Notes: generated by a model not told the origin, from the sequence alone. A stretch of DNA of 64,000 nt from Falsiroseomonas oleicola (GCF_019029495.1 NZ_JAERQM010000008.1:172927-236926); one strand, 5' to 3'. Shown: positions 51,810 through 60,737, counted from the stretch's first letter. Numbers and translations are program-made.

Positions 51810-53395
51810 GGCATCGCCCCCATCACGCCGCGCAGATAGGCGGTGGGCGCATGCAGCGCATCCGCCGTCACCTGCATGTACTGCAGCACCGGCCCGGCAC
51901 CCACGGTCATCGCCAGGCTCAGCGCCAGCAGCAGCAGCACCGGGGCGAATTCCATCAGCCCGATGCGCGGCAGGTTGCCCTCCGGCGTCACCCAGAAGGC
52001 ATCGATGCCCGCGCGCGTCATGGCGATGATGGTGGCCAGCCCCGACAGCAGCAGCGCGGCGGACAGGGTCCAGCGCAGCAGGCCCGCCTCCCCCTCCGAC
52101 GGCAGCAGCGGCGCCAGCATGGCGAACTTGGCCAGGAAGCCGGAGAGCGGCGGCAGCCCGGCGAGCAGCAGCGCGCAGGCGAAGAAACTCATGCCCAGCA
52201 CGGCCTTGGCGGCGGGGATGGCGACGCCGATCTCCTCATCCTCCATGTCCTCCTCCTCCGCCTCGCCGAAGGCCTCGCGCGTCACCGCCAGCACGTCGGC
52301 GCCGACATCGCGGCCGCGCTCGGCCAACTCGATCAACAGGAACAGCGCGGCGATGCCGGGCACGGAGCTGGCCAGGTAGAACAGCGCGCCGGCGGTCACC
52401 CCCACCTGGCCGACGCCGATCGCGGCCAGCAGCGTGCCGGAGGAGACCAGCACCGCCGCCCCGGCCAGCCGCGCCATGTTCTGCGTGGCCAGCACGGCGA
52501 TGGAGCCGAAGGCGATGGTCAGCAGCCCGCCCACCACCAGCCAGGTGCCGCCGAAGCCGGCCGAATCCCCCGCGCCCTCCCCGAAGAACAGCAGCCAGAT
52601 CCGCAGCAGCGCATAGACGCCGACCTTGCTGAGGATGGACAGGATGGCGGCGGCCGGGGCGCTGGCGGCGGCATAGGTGGTGGGCAGCCAGAAGCCCATC
52701 GGCCACATGCCCGCCTTGATGAGGAAGGCGATGCCGAGGATCGCCGCCCCCGCCTCCACCAGCCCGCGATCCTGCGCCGGCAAAGCCGGGATACGGCTGG
52801 CGAGGTCGGCCATGTTCAGCGTGCCGACCAACCCGTACAGCATGCTGACGCCCACGAGGAACAGCAGCGAGGCGGCGAGGTTGATCGCGATGTAGTGCAG
52901 CCCCGCCCGCACCCGCGCGGTGCCCGAGCCATGCAGCACCAGGCCGTAGGAGGCGGCGAGCATCACCTCGAAGAAAACGAACAGGTTGAACAGGTCGCCG
53001 GTCAGGAAGGCGCCGTTCAGCCCCATCAGCTGGAACTGGAACAGCGGGTGGAAATGCGCCCCCGCCTTGTGCCAGCGCGCCAGGGCGAAGGTCAGCGCGC
53101 AGAGGCCAAGCAGGGCGGTCAGCACCAGCATCAGGGCCGACAGCCGGTCCAGCACCAGCACGATGCCGAACTGCGCCGGCCAGTTGCCCAGCCGATAGAC
53201 CTGCGTCGCCGTCTCCTCCGTCCCCGAGGCGCGCAGCAGAAGCAGGATGGCGATGACGACCAGCGCCGTGGTGGAGGCGATGGCCAGGCCCGTCACCAGC
53301 ATGCGGCGACGTTCCCCGGCCAGCACCATCAGCGCGCCAACCAGCAGCGGCAGGATGATCGGGGCGATCATCAGGTGGGAAGTCCAAGGCATCAT
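51806..53395 (-). CDS. mnhD: Mrp-type antiporter subunit D (NuoM/N-like)
   Basis: A 529-residue polytopic protein with about 14 helices, homologous to the proton-pumping subunits of complex I. Landmarks include FEVMLAASYGLVLHGSGTAR with the key Glu, the Lys-containing helix FLIKAGMWPMGFWLPTTYA, and the later helix with LSFFACALLLAGLPPLSGFL-type sequence (read here as MSFFACALLLAGLPPLSGFL). An acidic loop, EAEEEDMEDEE, at about residue 390 is unusual. ATG 53393-53395 is preceded by GAGGG that is part of structured element C. Together with MnhA it carries ions through the antiporter. Confidence 0.92.
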   Translation of the reverse strand: MMPWTSHLMIAPIILPLLVGALMVLAGERRRMLVTGLAIASTTALVVIAILLLLRASGTEETATQVYRLGNWPAQFGIVLVLDRLSALMLVLTALLGLCALTFALARWHKAGAHFHPLFQFQLMGLNGAFLTGDLFNLFVFFEVMLAASYGLVLHGSGTARVRAGLHYIAINLAASLLFLVGVSMLYGLVGTLNMADLASRIPALPAQDRGLVEAGAAILGIAFLIKAGMWPMGFWLPTTYAAASAPAAAILSILSKVGVYALLRIWLLFFGEGAGDSAGFGGTWLVVGGLLTIAFGSIAVLATQNMARLAGAAVLVSSGTLLAAIGVGQVGVTAGALFYLASSVPGIAALFLLIELAERGRDVGADVLAVTREAFGEAEEEDMEDEEIGVAIPAAKAVLGMSFFACALLLAGLPPLSGFLAKFAMLAPLLPSEGEAGLLRWTLSAALLLSGLATIIAMTRAGIDAFWVTPEGNLPRIGLMEFAPVLLLLALSLAMTVGAGPVLQYMQVTADALHAPTAYLRGVMGAMP

Positions 53396-53401
53396 GCCAT
53401 C

Positions 53402-53497
53402 GCCCTCAAGCGCCGGGCGCGCGCTCCGCGCGCTTGGCTGCGCGGCACTTGCCGCGGCGGCCATTCGGCCGCTCGGCCCGCAGAAGGTGCCGGCCGC
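53402..53497 (-). repeat. dispersed structured element, copy C, between mnhC and mnhD
   Basis: Read on the minus strand it begins with an imperfect hairpin GCGGCCGGCA.../TGCGGGCC, then linker CCGAGCG, hairpin GCGGCC-GAAT-GGCCGC, hairpin CGCGGCA-AG-TGCCGCG, linker AGCCAAG, hairpin CGCGC-GGA-GCGCG and tail CGCCCGGCGCTTGAGGGC. It fills most of the only large gap (127 bases) in an otherwise overlapping operon and is transcribed with it. Its terminal GAGGG stands seven bases before the mnhD ATG and is the only ribosome-binding site visible there. Confidence 0.78.
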
Positions 53498-53522
53498 AAG
53501 TTCGGAATTTGGCCTTGGGACA

Positions 53523-53867
53523 TCACCGCTCCCTCTCCCGCCCATCGACATGGTCGGTGCCGGTCAGGCCGCGGGAGGCGATGAGCACCACCAGGAACAG
53601 CGCCGTGGTGGCGAAGCTGATGACGATGGCGGTCAGCACCAGGGCCTGCGGCAACGGGTCCGCATGGTTGGCGAGGCTGCCCACAGCGCCGGGTTCCAGC
53701 ACCGGCGCCAGGCCGGTACGCAGCCCGCCGGTGGAGAAGATGAACAGGTTCACGGCATAGGACAGCAGCGACAGCCCCATGATGACCTGGAAGGTGCGCG
53801 GCCGCAGCAGCAGCCACATGCCCGATCCGGTCAGCACCCCGATGCCCAGCGCGACGACGAGTTCCAT
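53523..53867 (-). CDS. mnhC: Mrp-type antiporter subunit C (NuoK-like)
   Basis: A 114-residue three-helix subunit related to NuoK. It starts MELVVALGIGVLTGSGMWLL and has RTFQVIMGLSLLSYAVNLFI with the conserved polar residues, then DPLPQALVLTAIVISFATTA. Its ATG shares one base with the stop of the fused mnhAB gene (TGATG). Unlike the other genes of this operon it is separated from the next one (mnhD), by a structured element. Confidence 0.93.
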   Translation of the reverse strand: MELVVALGIGVLTGSGMWLLLRPRTFQVIMGLSLLSYAVNLFIFSTGGLRTGLAPVLEPGAVGSLANHADPLPQALVLTAIVISFATTALFLVVLIASRGLTGTDHVDGRERER

Positions 53868-56839
53868 CAGACGCCTCCCGCGCCAGGTGAGGCCGGCGCC
53901 GTCTGGCTTGGCGCCGAGGATGGCGTGGCCCGCAGTTTCGCCAGCGGCCGGGCGGCGGCGCGGTGGCCGCGGATCGATTGGTGGGCGAGCGCGATCAGCA
54001 TCAGCACCGTCGAGCCCACCACCAGCGCGAAGATGCCGATGTCGAAGATCAGCGCGCTGGCCATCGGCAGGCGGCCGAGCCAGCCGAGATCGGCATAGGC
54101 GAAGTAGGTGGTCAGGAAGGGCAGGCCGAACAGCCAGGCCGCCGCCCCGGTCAGGGTCGCCAGCAGCAGCCCGAAGCCGATCCAGCGCAGCGGCCGCAGC
54201 ACCATCCGCGCCTCCAGCCAGTCGGCGCCGCAGATCATGTATTGCAGCAGGAAGGCAATCGACAGGGTCAGCCCCGCCGCGAAGCCGCCGCCCGGCAGGT
54301 CGTGGCCGCGCAGCAGCAGATACACCGCCACCACACCGAAGACCGGGAACAGCATCCGGGTGATGACGGAGGGCACCAGCAGCCAGTCGGAGACGGTGTC
54401 GCCATCCTGCCGGCGCGGATCGGCGACGTCATGGTCGCGCTGTTCCCGCTGCTGTTCCGGCAGGTCCACACTGTCGGGCGCCGGGCGGAAGCGACGCAGC
54501 AGGGCGAAGACGGTCAGCGCCACCGCGGCCAGCACGGCGATCTCCCCCAGCGTGTCGAAGCCACGGAAATCCACCAGGATGACGTTCACCACATTGGTGC
54601 CGCCACCCTCGGTATAGGCCCGCGCCAGGAACTGGTCGGCCAGCAGCTCCGGCGGCAGGCGCGTCATCACGCCATAGGCCAGCGCCGCCATGCCACCGCC
54701 CGCCGCGATGGCCAGCGCCAGGTCGCGCAGCCGGCGCGACAGGCTGACAACCTCCACCGGCGACCCCGCCCCGGCACCCAGCCGCTTCGGCAGCCAGCGC
54801 AGGCCGAGCAGCAGCAGCACGGTGGTCACGACCTCCACCAGCAACTGCGTCACCGCGAGATCGGGGGCGGAGAACCAGACATAGGTGATGCAGACCACCA
54901 GGCCGGCGCCCCCCAGCAGGATCAGCGCCGCCAGCCGGTGGTACTTTGCCATCCAGGCCGCGCCCAGCGCGCAGCCGGCGCCGACCAGCCAGACCAAAGC
55001 AATGACCGGATCGACCGGGGTGGCCGGGACATTGCCCTGGAAGAAACCACGATGCCACACCGCCCAGCCGGCGGCGAAGACGGCGACACCCATCGTCAGG
55101 CGCAACTGCTGCTGCAGCCGACGGGTGCCGAGCAGCCCCTCCAGCGTCCGCGCCAGGCGCCAGGACAGGAACACCATCGTGCGTTCGAACAGCCGCCGGC
55201 CCTCGATCCCGCGCAGCAGCGGCACGCCCTCCCGCCCGCTTTGCAGGTAGCGCTGCAGGGCGAGGTACAGCAGCACGCCGCCCACCAGGGCGATGATGCT
55301 CATCACCAGCGGCAGGTTGAAGCCGTGCCAGATGCTCAGGCTGTAGACCGGCGTCGCATCCCCCAGCACCGCGCGGGCGCCCATGTCGAGGAAGGGCCCG
55401 ATGGTGGCCGCCGGCAGCACGCCCACCATGATGCAGGCCAGCACCAGGATCTCGACCGGAAAGCGCATCCAGGCCGCCGGCTCATGCGGCGTCTGCGGCA
55501 GGTCCACCGGGTCCGGGCCGAAGAAGGCACCATGCAGGAAGCGCAGCGAGTAGGTCACGGCGAAGGCGCTGGCCAGCATGGCGAACAGCGGCAGCAGGCC
55601 GAGCGGCGTGGCAAACGGCCCCTGGGCGGTCAGCGCCTCGGCGAAGAACATCTCCTTGGAGATGAAGCCGTTCAGCAGCGGCACGCCGGCCATGGCGGCA
55701 GACGCCACCAGCGCCAGCCGGGCGGTGAAGGGCATCGACCGGTTCAGCCCCGACAATCGCCTTATGTCCCGCGTGCCGGTCTCATGGTCGATGATGCCGG
55801 CCGCCATGAACAGGGAGGCCTTGAAGGCCGCATGGTTCAGGATGTGGAAGATCGCCGCGACCATGGCGAGGTCGCTGTTCAGCCCCAGCAGCAGGGTGAT
55901 CAGCCCCAGATGGCTGATGGTGGAATAGGCCAGCAGTCCCTTCAGGTCGTGCTGGAAGATGGCGATATAGGCGCCGATCAGCAGGGTGATGAGCCCGGCC
56001 CCGCCGACGATCCAGAACCAGGCATCCGTCCCCGCCAGCACCGGCCAGAGCCGCGCCATCAGGAACACGCCCGCCTTCACCAGCGTCGCCGAATGCAGAT
56101 AGGCCGAAACCGGGGTCGGTGCCGCCATCGCGTGCGGCAGCCAGAAATGGAAGGGGAACTGCGCGCTTTTGGTCAGGGCGCCGAGCAGGATCAGCACCAG
56201 CATCGGCTCGTAGAAGCGGTGTGCGCGGATCACGTCGCCCGCCGCCAGCACGCGGTCCAGGTCGTAGCTGCCGACGATCTGCCCCAGCACCAGCACGCCG
56301 GCGAACAGCGCCAGCCCGCCCATGGCGGTGACGGTCAGCGCCATGCGCGCGCCATCCCGCGCCGCCTGGGTGTGGTGCCAATAGCCGATCAGCAGGAAGG
56401 AGAAGAGGCTGGTCAGCTCCCAGAAGAAGACAAGCTGGATCAGGTTGCCGGACAGCACCACGCCCATCATGGAGCCCATGAAGGCCAGCAGGAAGGCGAA
56501 GAAGCGCGGCACCGGGTCTTCACGGGACATGTAGTAGCGGGCGTAGAGCACCACCAGGAAGCCGATGCCGGCGATCAGCCCGGCGAACAGCCAGGCGAAG
56601 CCATCGAGCCGCAGCGACAGGTCAAGCCCGAGCGTCGGCATCCAGCCGATCTCCGCCCGCAGCACCCCGCCGAGCGAGACGGTGGGATAGGCCACCCAGA
56701 CCAGCGCAAGCGCCACCAGCGTGACGCCGCCGGCCAGCCAGCCCGCGGCATCGCGCGCATGGGTCGGCAGCAGCATGGCGACCAGCGCGCCGGCGAAGGG
56801 CAGCCCGACCAGGACCGCGAGAAGAAGCTGATCCGGCAT
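53867..56839 (-). CDS. mnhA: Mrp-type antiporter fused subunit A/B (PhaAB-like)
   Basis: A 990-residue membrane protein combining subunits A and B, as in the PhaAB proteins of rhizobia. The first 500 residues are a NuoL-like antiporter core with FFWELTSLFSFLLIGYWHHT, the Lys helix LTKSAQFPFHFWLPHAMAAP and HSATLVKAGVFLMARLWPVL. A middle part contains LLVEVVTTVLLLLGLRWLP and NVILVDFRGFDTLGEIAVLA. The last 200 residues are MnhB-like (ITRMLFPVFGVVAVYLLLRG, LPGGGFAAGLTLSIAFLLQY). It starts within the stop of ptsN (TGATG), so translation of the antiporter depends on ptsN. Confidence 0.93.
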   Translation of the reverse strand: MPDQLLLAVLVGLPFAGALVAMLLPTHARDAAGWLAGGVTLVALALVWVAYPTVSLGGVLRAEIGWMPTLGLDLSLRLDGFAWLFAGLIAGIGFLVVLYARYYMSREDPVPRFFAFLLAFMGSMMGVVLSGNLIQLVFFWELTSLFSFLLIGYWHHTQAARDGARMALTVTAMGGLALFAGVLVLGQIVGSYDLDRVLAAGDVIRAHRFYEPMLVLILLGALTKSAQFPFHFWLPHAMAAPTPVSAYLHSATLVKAGVFLMARLWPVLAGTDAWFWIVGGAGLITLLIGAYIAIFQHDLKGLLAYSTISHLGLITLLLGLNSDLAMVAAIFHILNHAAFKASLFMAAGIIDHETGTRDIRRLSGLNRSMPFTARLALVASAAMAGVPLLNGFISKEMFFAEALTAQGPFATPLGLLPLFAMLASAFAVTYSLRFLHGAFFGPDPVDLPQTPHEPAAWMRFPVEILVLACIMVGVLPAATIGPFLDMGARAVLGDATPVYSLSIWHGFNLPLVMSIIALVGGVLLYLALQRYLQSGREGVPLLRGIEGRRLFERTMVFLSWRLARTLEGLLGTRRLQQQLRLTMGVAVFAAGWAVWHRGFFQGNVPATPVDPVIALVWLVGAGCALGAAWMAKYHRLAALILLGGAGLVVCITYVWFSAPDLAVTQLLVEVVTTVLLLLGLRWLPKRLGAGAGSPVEVVSLSRRLRDLALAIAAGGGMAALAYGVMTRLPPELLADQFLARAYTEGGGTNVVNVILVDFRGFDTLGEIAVLAAVALTVFALLRRFRPAPDSVDLPEQQREQRDHDVADPRRQDGDTVSDWLLVPSVITRMLFPVFGVVAVYLLLRGHDLPGGGFAAGLTLSIAFLLQYMICGADWLEARMVLRPLRWIGFGLLLATLTGAAAWLFGLPFLTTYFAYADLGWLGRLPMASALIFDIGIFALVVGSTVLMLIALAHQSIRGHRAAARPLAKLRATPSSAPSQTAPASPGAGGV

Positions 56840-57303
56840 CACTCCTCCGCCGCCGCCCCACCCTGCCGCAGCAGCGCCGAGACATCCTCCGCCGTCCCGG
56901 CGCGGCGCAGCTTCTGAAGGAAAAGCGGATCGCGCAGCGGCCGGCACAGTTCGGACAGCGCCGGCAGGAAGCCCTCCGGCTGCGATTCCGGCCAGAGCAC
57001 GGCGAAGACCAGGTCCACCGGCTCCTCGTCCCGCGCCTCGAAATCCACCGGGCGCTGCAGCCGGGCGAAGATCATCAGCGGCGGGTCTTCCCCGGGCAGC
57101 CGGGCATGCGGCAGGGCCACGCCGCGGCCGAGCGCGGTGGTGCCCAGGCGTTCGCGCGCCTGCAGGGCGGCCAGGACCTCCTGCTCATCCCGGCCGAGCC
57201 GGCGCGCGGCCTCCGCGGCCAGGGTCTGCAGCAGCGCCTTCCGGCTCGGCGAGGCGAGGTCGAGAAGGATATGGTCCGCAGACAGCAGATCGGTGACCCG
57301 CAT
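56839..57303 (-). CDS. ptsN: PTS EIIA-Ntr-like protein (PtsN)
   Basis: A 154-residue EIIA of the nitrogen PTS group. The phosphorylated His is His66 in GRGVALPHARLPG, and the TTALGRG segment before it is standard. These regulators are phosphorylated by NPr and, when unphosphorylated, are known to control potassium uptake and sensor kinases in other proteobacteria. The ATG at 57301-57303 has GGGGAG at a good distance; the longer frame is not conserved. Its stop overlaps the antiporter start by one base, making it the first gene of the mrp operon. No ptsO or ptsP lies nearby. Confidence 0.9.
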   Translation of the reverse strand: MRVTDLLSADHILLDLASPSRKALLQTLAAEAARRLGRDEQEVLAALQARERLGTTALGRGVALPHARLPGEDPPLMIFARLQRPVDFEARDEEPVDLVFAVLWPESQPEGFLPALSELCRPLRDPLFLQKLRRAGTAEDVSALLRQGGAAAEE

Positions 57304-57480
57304 CAAGTGCTCCCCGGCCGCTGGCCGTTCGGTGATTCCGCCCATCGGTCATGCGCCAGCCAGGAGACCGCGACCAGGGGAAGGTTGTAGGCCGTGTCAT
57401 CAAGTTCGCGCAGGGACGACGATTTCGCGGGGCCGGCTTTAGCCCGAAGGTGAAGATCCGGCAATTTTCGGCTGGGGCCA

Positions 57481-59706
57481 TCAGCCCCCCGGCGCGGCGC
57501 TCGGCAAGGGCACTTCCATCTCGCAGACCAGCCCGGTTGCCTGCCAGTCCAGCCGCACCGCACCGCCCAATTGCCTGGACAGCGTGGCATCCAGCACGCG
57601 GGACCCGAAGCCCCGACGCTGCGGCGGGGCTGGCAGGGGCGGTCCCTCGCTTTCCATCCAGCGCAGCCGCAGCCGCCCTGGCTTCGTCTCCTGCCAGTCC
57701 CAGGCCACACGCACCCGCCCCGCGGCGACGGACAGCGCGCCGTGCTTCACAGCATTGGTCGCCAACTCGTGGAAGGCCATGGCGAGGGCCTGCGCCAGGG
57801 CCGGGCCAAGCACCACCTCCGGTCCTTCCAGGGTCACCCGCTGGCCGACGACGAAAGGGGCGATCTCGCCCCGCAGAAGGGTGGAGAGGTCAGCACCGCC
57901 CCAGCGATTCTCGGCCAGCAGGGTCTGGGTCCGGGCCAGCGCCGCGACCCGGCCCTCGATCGCCTTGATGTAGCTTGGCAGGTCCGGTGCCTTGGTCAGC
58001 CGCAACGCTGCCTGCACCACGGCCAGCGCATTCTTGGCCCGGTGGTCCACCTCCCGCGCCAGCAGCGTCTGCCGCTCCGCAGCCTCGCGCTGGTCGGTGA
58101 TGTCGCGGGCGACGCCGGCCAGGGTGCGGGGCCGCCCCTCCTCGTCGGTCTCCACGACCGCGCCGCGGGAGGCGATCCAACGCCAGCAGCCATCCCGGCG
58201 CGAAAGGCGCACCTCCACATCGCAGCGGGCGATATCGCCGCGCAGAATCGCCGCCATCCCGGCCTCCACCAGTGGGCGATCCTCCGGGTGCATGGGGCGG
58301 AGCCACTCCTCCAGCGACTGCTCCCCGGGACCGGCCTCGGGCACGATATCCGCCGGCATCCCCTTCGCGCGGCCGACCCCACGCTGGACATCATATTCCC
58401 AGATGCCGAAGCCCACCGCCTCCAGCGCCAGGCGCAGCCGGGCCTCACTGGCGCGCAGCGCAGCCTCCGCCGCCTTGCGATCGGTGATGTCGATATGGGC
58501 GCCATAGGTCATGTCGCGCCCACCGGCCCGGACGCCCTGCACCCGCACCAGCACGTCCCGGATGGTACCGTTGCTGAGGCGGTGTCGTGCCTCGAATTCC
58601 TGCGCGCCCGGGCCCGCCACGCATTGCCGCCCACGGGCGCGGATGGGACAGGAACTGCCCAGCGCGTCGACATCGCCGATGTGCAGGCGCAGGAAGGCCT
58701 CGCGGCTGTAGCCGTAATCGGTGCAGGCCCGCTCGTTCACCTCCAGGATCGCATGGCTCACCGGGTCGATGACGATCACCGCGAAGGGGGCGGCATCGAA
58801 CAGCGCCCGCTGCCGCGCCTCACTCTCCCGCGCCTTCTGCTCCGCCTCGCGCAGGCTGGTGACATCCGTCACGCTTTCCGTCACCGCCACCGGCCGCCCC
58901 GCCGCGTCCCGGCGCAGCGCCTTGCGGATGGAAACGGTGCGCAGGCTGCCATCGCGGTGGCGCTGCGCCACATCGCCCTGCCAATGCTCGCCCCGCAGCA
59001 ACTGCGCCTCGATCGCCGCATGCGCGATGGGGAAGCGGCTGTCGAGCAGCGCATGGGCCGACTGCCCCAGCGCCTCCGCCGCCGTCCAGCCATAGATATC
59101 GGTGCAGCCTGCCGCCCAGAAGCGGATCGTGCCATCCATGTCGCGCACCAGCACGCTGGCAAGGTCGAGCGTCTCCAGCAGGTCGCGCCGCGCCGCCTCC
59201 GCCTCGCGCTGTTCCGTCAGGTCGACATTCACGCCGATCATGCCGAGGAAGTGGCCCTCGGTGGAAAAGCGCGGCCGCGCCTCCGTGCGCAGCCAGCGCC
59301 AGCCGCCACCGGCATGGCGGTAGCGGGCCTCCGCCACAAAACCCTGGCGCAGCCGCATGCCGGTGGTGAAGGGTTCCGCGAGCGCGGCGGCATCGTCCGG
59401 ATGCAGGGTGGAGAACCAGTCGAAGCCGGCCAAACCGCCGGGCGGCACGCCCCAGAAGTCGCGCAGCGCCCGGTTCAGATAGACGCAATGCCCCCCGGCA
59501 TCGCCCATCCACAGCAAGGCGGGCGCATCCTCGGCCAACTGGCGGAACAGGTTGTCCTCCGCCGGAGCCGCCTGTGACTGCAACAGGCGCAACGCCGTCG
59601 CGACGACGTCCTCCGCACTGGCATGGCGACCGCCCGCGACCTCGGCCTCGATGAAGGCTGCGAGGGGCTCCGTCAACGCAACATTGCGGGTCCTGGGAGG
59701 GGCCAT
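57481..59706 (-). CDS. multi-PAS HWE-family histidine kinase with ParD-like N-terminus
   Basis: A 741-residue soluble sensor kinase. Residues 1-45 (RNVALTEPLAAFIEAEVAGG then RHASAEDVVATALRLLQSQ) match the ribbon-helix-helix ParD antitoxin pattern. Four PAS domains follow (about 50-170, 172-285, 295-410 and 418-545), several with the PAC end (IDITDRKAAE, ARDITDQREAAE). The kinase is of HWE type: phospho-acceptor His555 in REVDHRAKNALAVVQ, and N-box FHELATNAVKHGAL. It is cytoplasmic, without membrane segments. No response regulator is adjacent. It lies 65 bases behind an opp operon and 177 bases before ptsN on the same strand. Confidence 0.88.
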   Translation of the reverse strand: MAPPRTRNVALTEPLAAFIEAEVAGGRHASAEDVVATALRLLQSQAAPAEDNLFRQLAEDAPALLWMGDAGGHCVYLNRALRDFWGVPPGGLAGFDWFSTLHPDDAAALAEPFTTGMRLRQGFVAEARYRHAGGGWRWLRTEARPRFSTEGHFLGMIGVNVDLTEQREAEAARRDLLETLDLASVLVRDMDGTIRFWAAGCTDIYGWTAAEALGQSAHALLDSRFPIAHAAIEAQLLRGEHWQGDVAQRHRDGSLRTVSIRKALRRDAAGRPVAVTESVTDVTSLREAEQKARESEARQRALFDAAPFAVIVIDPVSHAILEVNERACTDYGYSREAFLRLHIGDVDALGSSCPIRARGRQCVAGPGAQEFEARHRLSNGTIRDVLVRVQGVRAGGRDMTYGAHIDITDRKAAEAALRASEARLRLALEAVGFGIWEYDVQRGVGRAKGMPADIVPEAGPGEQSLEEWLRPMHPEDRPLVEAGMAAILRGDIARCDVEVRLSRRDGCWRWIASRGAVVETDEEGRPRTLAGVARDITDQREAAERQTLLAREVDHRAKNALAVVQAALRLTKAPDLPSYIKAIEGRVAALARTQTLLAENRWGGADLSTLLRGEIAPFVVGQRVTLEGPEVVLGPALAQALAMAFHELATNAVKHGALSVAAGRVRVAWDWQETKPGRLRLRWMESEGPPLPAPPQRRGFGSRVLDATLSRQLGGAVRLDWQATGLVCEMEVPLPSAAPGG

Positions 59707-59771
59707 GCCAAGCTATGTCGCGCCCGCCGCCCAGGCGAGTCAACCAGGACGCGAAGACCCTGCCCGGATGC

Positions 59772-60737
59772 TCATTCCGCGAAATGGCAGGCCGCCGCCT
59801 GGCCCGGCCAGTCGGCCCGCAGCGCCGGGTCACGCTCCGCGCAGATCGCCTGCGCCTTCGGGCAACGGGTGCGGAAGCGGCAGCCCGATGGCAGGCTGGT
59901 GGGGCTCGGCGGCTCCCCCTCCAGGGAGAAGGTATCGGTCACCCGCGGCCCGCCGATCTTCGGAATCGCCGCCAGCAGGGACTGCGTATAGGGGTGGCGG
60001 GGGCTGTGGAAGACCTTCGCCGTCTCCCCGATCTCCACCACCCGGCCGAGATACATCACCGCCACGCGGTCGCAGATCATCCGCACCACGGACAGGTCAT
60101 GCGAGACGAACAGATAGGTCAGGCCGAACTGCTGCTGCAAGGACAGGAACAGCTTCAGGATCACCGCCTGGACCGAGACATCCAGCCCCGAGGTCGGCTC
60201 GTCCAGGATCACGACGGAGGGTTTGAGCGTCAGGATGCGCGCCAGCCCGACGCGCCGCTGCTGCCCGCCGCTGATCTCATGCGGATAGAGGTCGAGATGC
60301 GTCGCCGGCAGCCCGACCGCGGCCAGGATTTCCCGCACCCGCTGCTCCCGCTCCGGCTCCTTCAGCGCGGTATGCACGATCAGCGGCTCGTGCAGGGAGG
60401 CGCGGATGGTCCAGCGCGGGTCGAGCGAGGCGCCCGGGTCCTGGTAGCAGTACTGCAGATGCTGGCGCAGGTCGCGGCTCTGGTGCGGGCGCAGCTTCGC
60501 AATGTCGCGGCCCTGGAACACCACTTGCCCCTGCGTCGCCGTGTGGATGCCCATCAGCGTCTTGCCGAGGGTGGACTTGCCGCAGCCGGATTCGCCGACG
60601 ATGCCCAGGATTTCCCCCGGCTGCACGTCGAAGGACACATCGTCCAGCGCCTTCAGCCAGCCGATGCGGCGCTTCCACAGGTTGCGCACGGGGAAGTACT
60701 TTCGGAGGTTCCGTACCTCCAGAATCGGCGCGTTCAC
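59772..60737 (-). CDS. oppF: oligopeptide-type ABC transporter ATP-binding protein (OppF/DppF-like, second system)
   Basis: A 321-residue ATPase. Walker A GESGCGKSTLGKTLMG, Q-loop YCYQDPGASLDPR, signature ISGGQQRRVGLA, Walker B VVILDEPTSGLD and switch His VSHDLSVV are all present. The C-terminal Cys motif reads GCRFRTRCPKAQAIC. The frame is open further upstream, but the GTG at 60735-60737 overlaps the oppD stop by four bases (GTGA) and gives the usual N-terminus APILEVRNLRKYFPV. It is the last gene of the second opp operon. Confidence 0.9.
   Translation of the reverse strand: MNAPILEVRNLRKYFPVRNLWKRRIGWLKALDDVSFDVQPGEILGIVGESGCGKSTLGKTLMGIHTATQGQVVFQGRDIAKLRPHQSRDLRQHLQYCYQDPGASLDPRWTIRASLHEPLIVHTALKEPEREQRVREILAAVGLPATHLDLYPHEISGGQQRRVGLARILTLKPSVVILDEPTSGLDVSVQAVILKLFLSLQQQFGLTYLFVSHDLSVVRMICDRVAVMYLGRVVEIGETAKVFHSPRHPYTQSLLAAIPKIGGPRVTDTFSLEGEPPSPTSLPSGCRFRTRCPKAQAICAERDPALRADWPGQAAACHFAE

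Noticed and set aside
53867..56947. Long plus-strand open frames opposite mnhAB.
   Set aside because: They translate to His/Gln/Arg-rich low-complexity sequence, typical of the antisense of a GC-rich membrane-protein gene.
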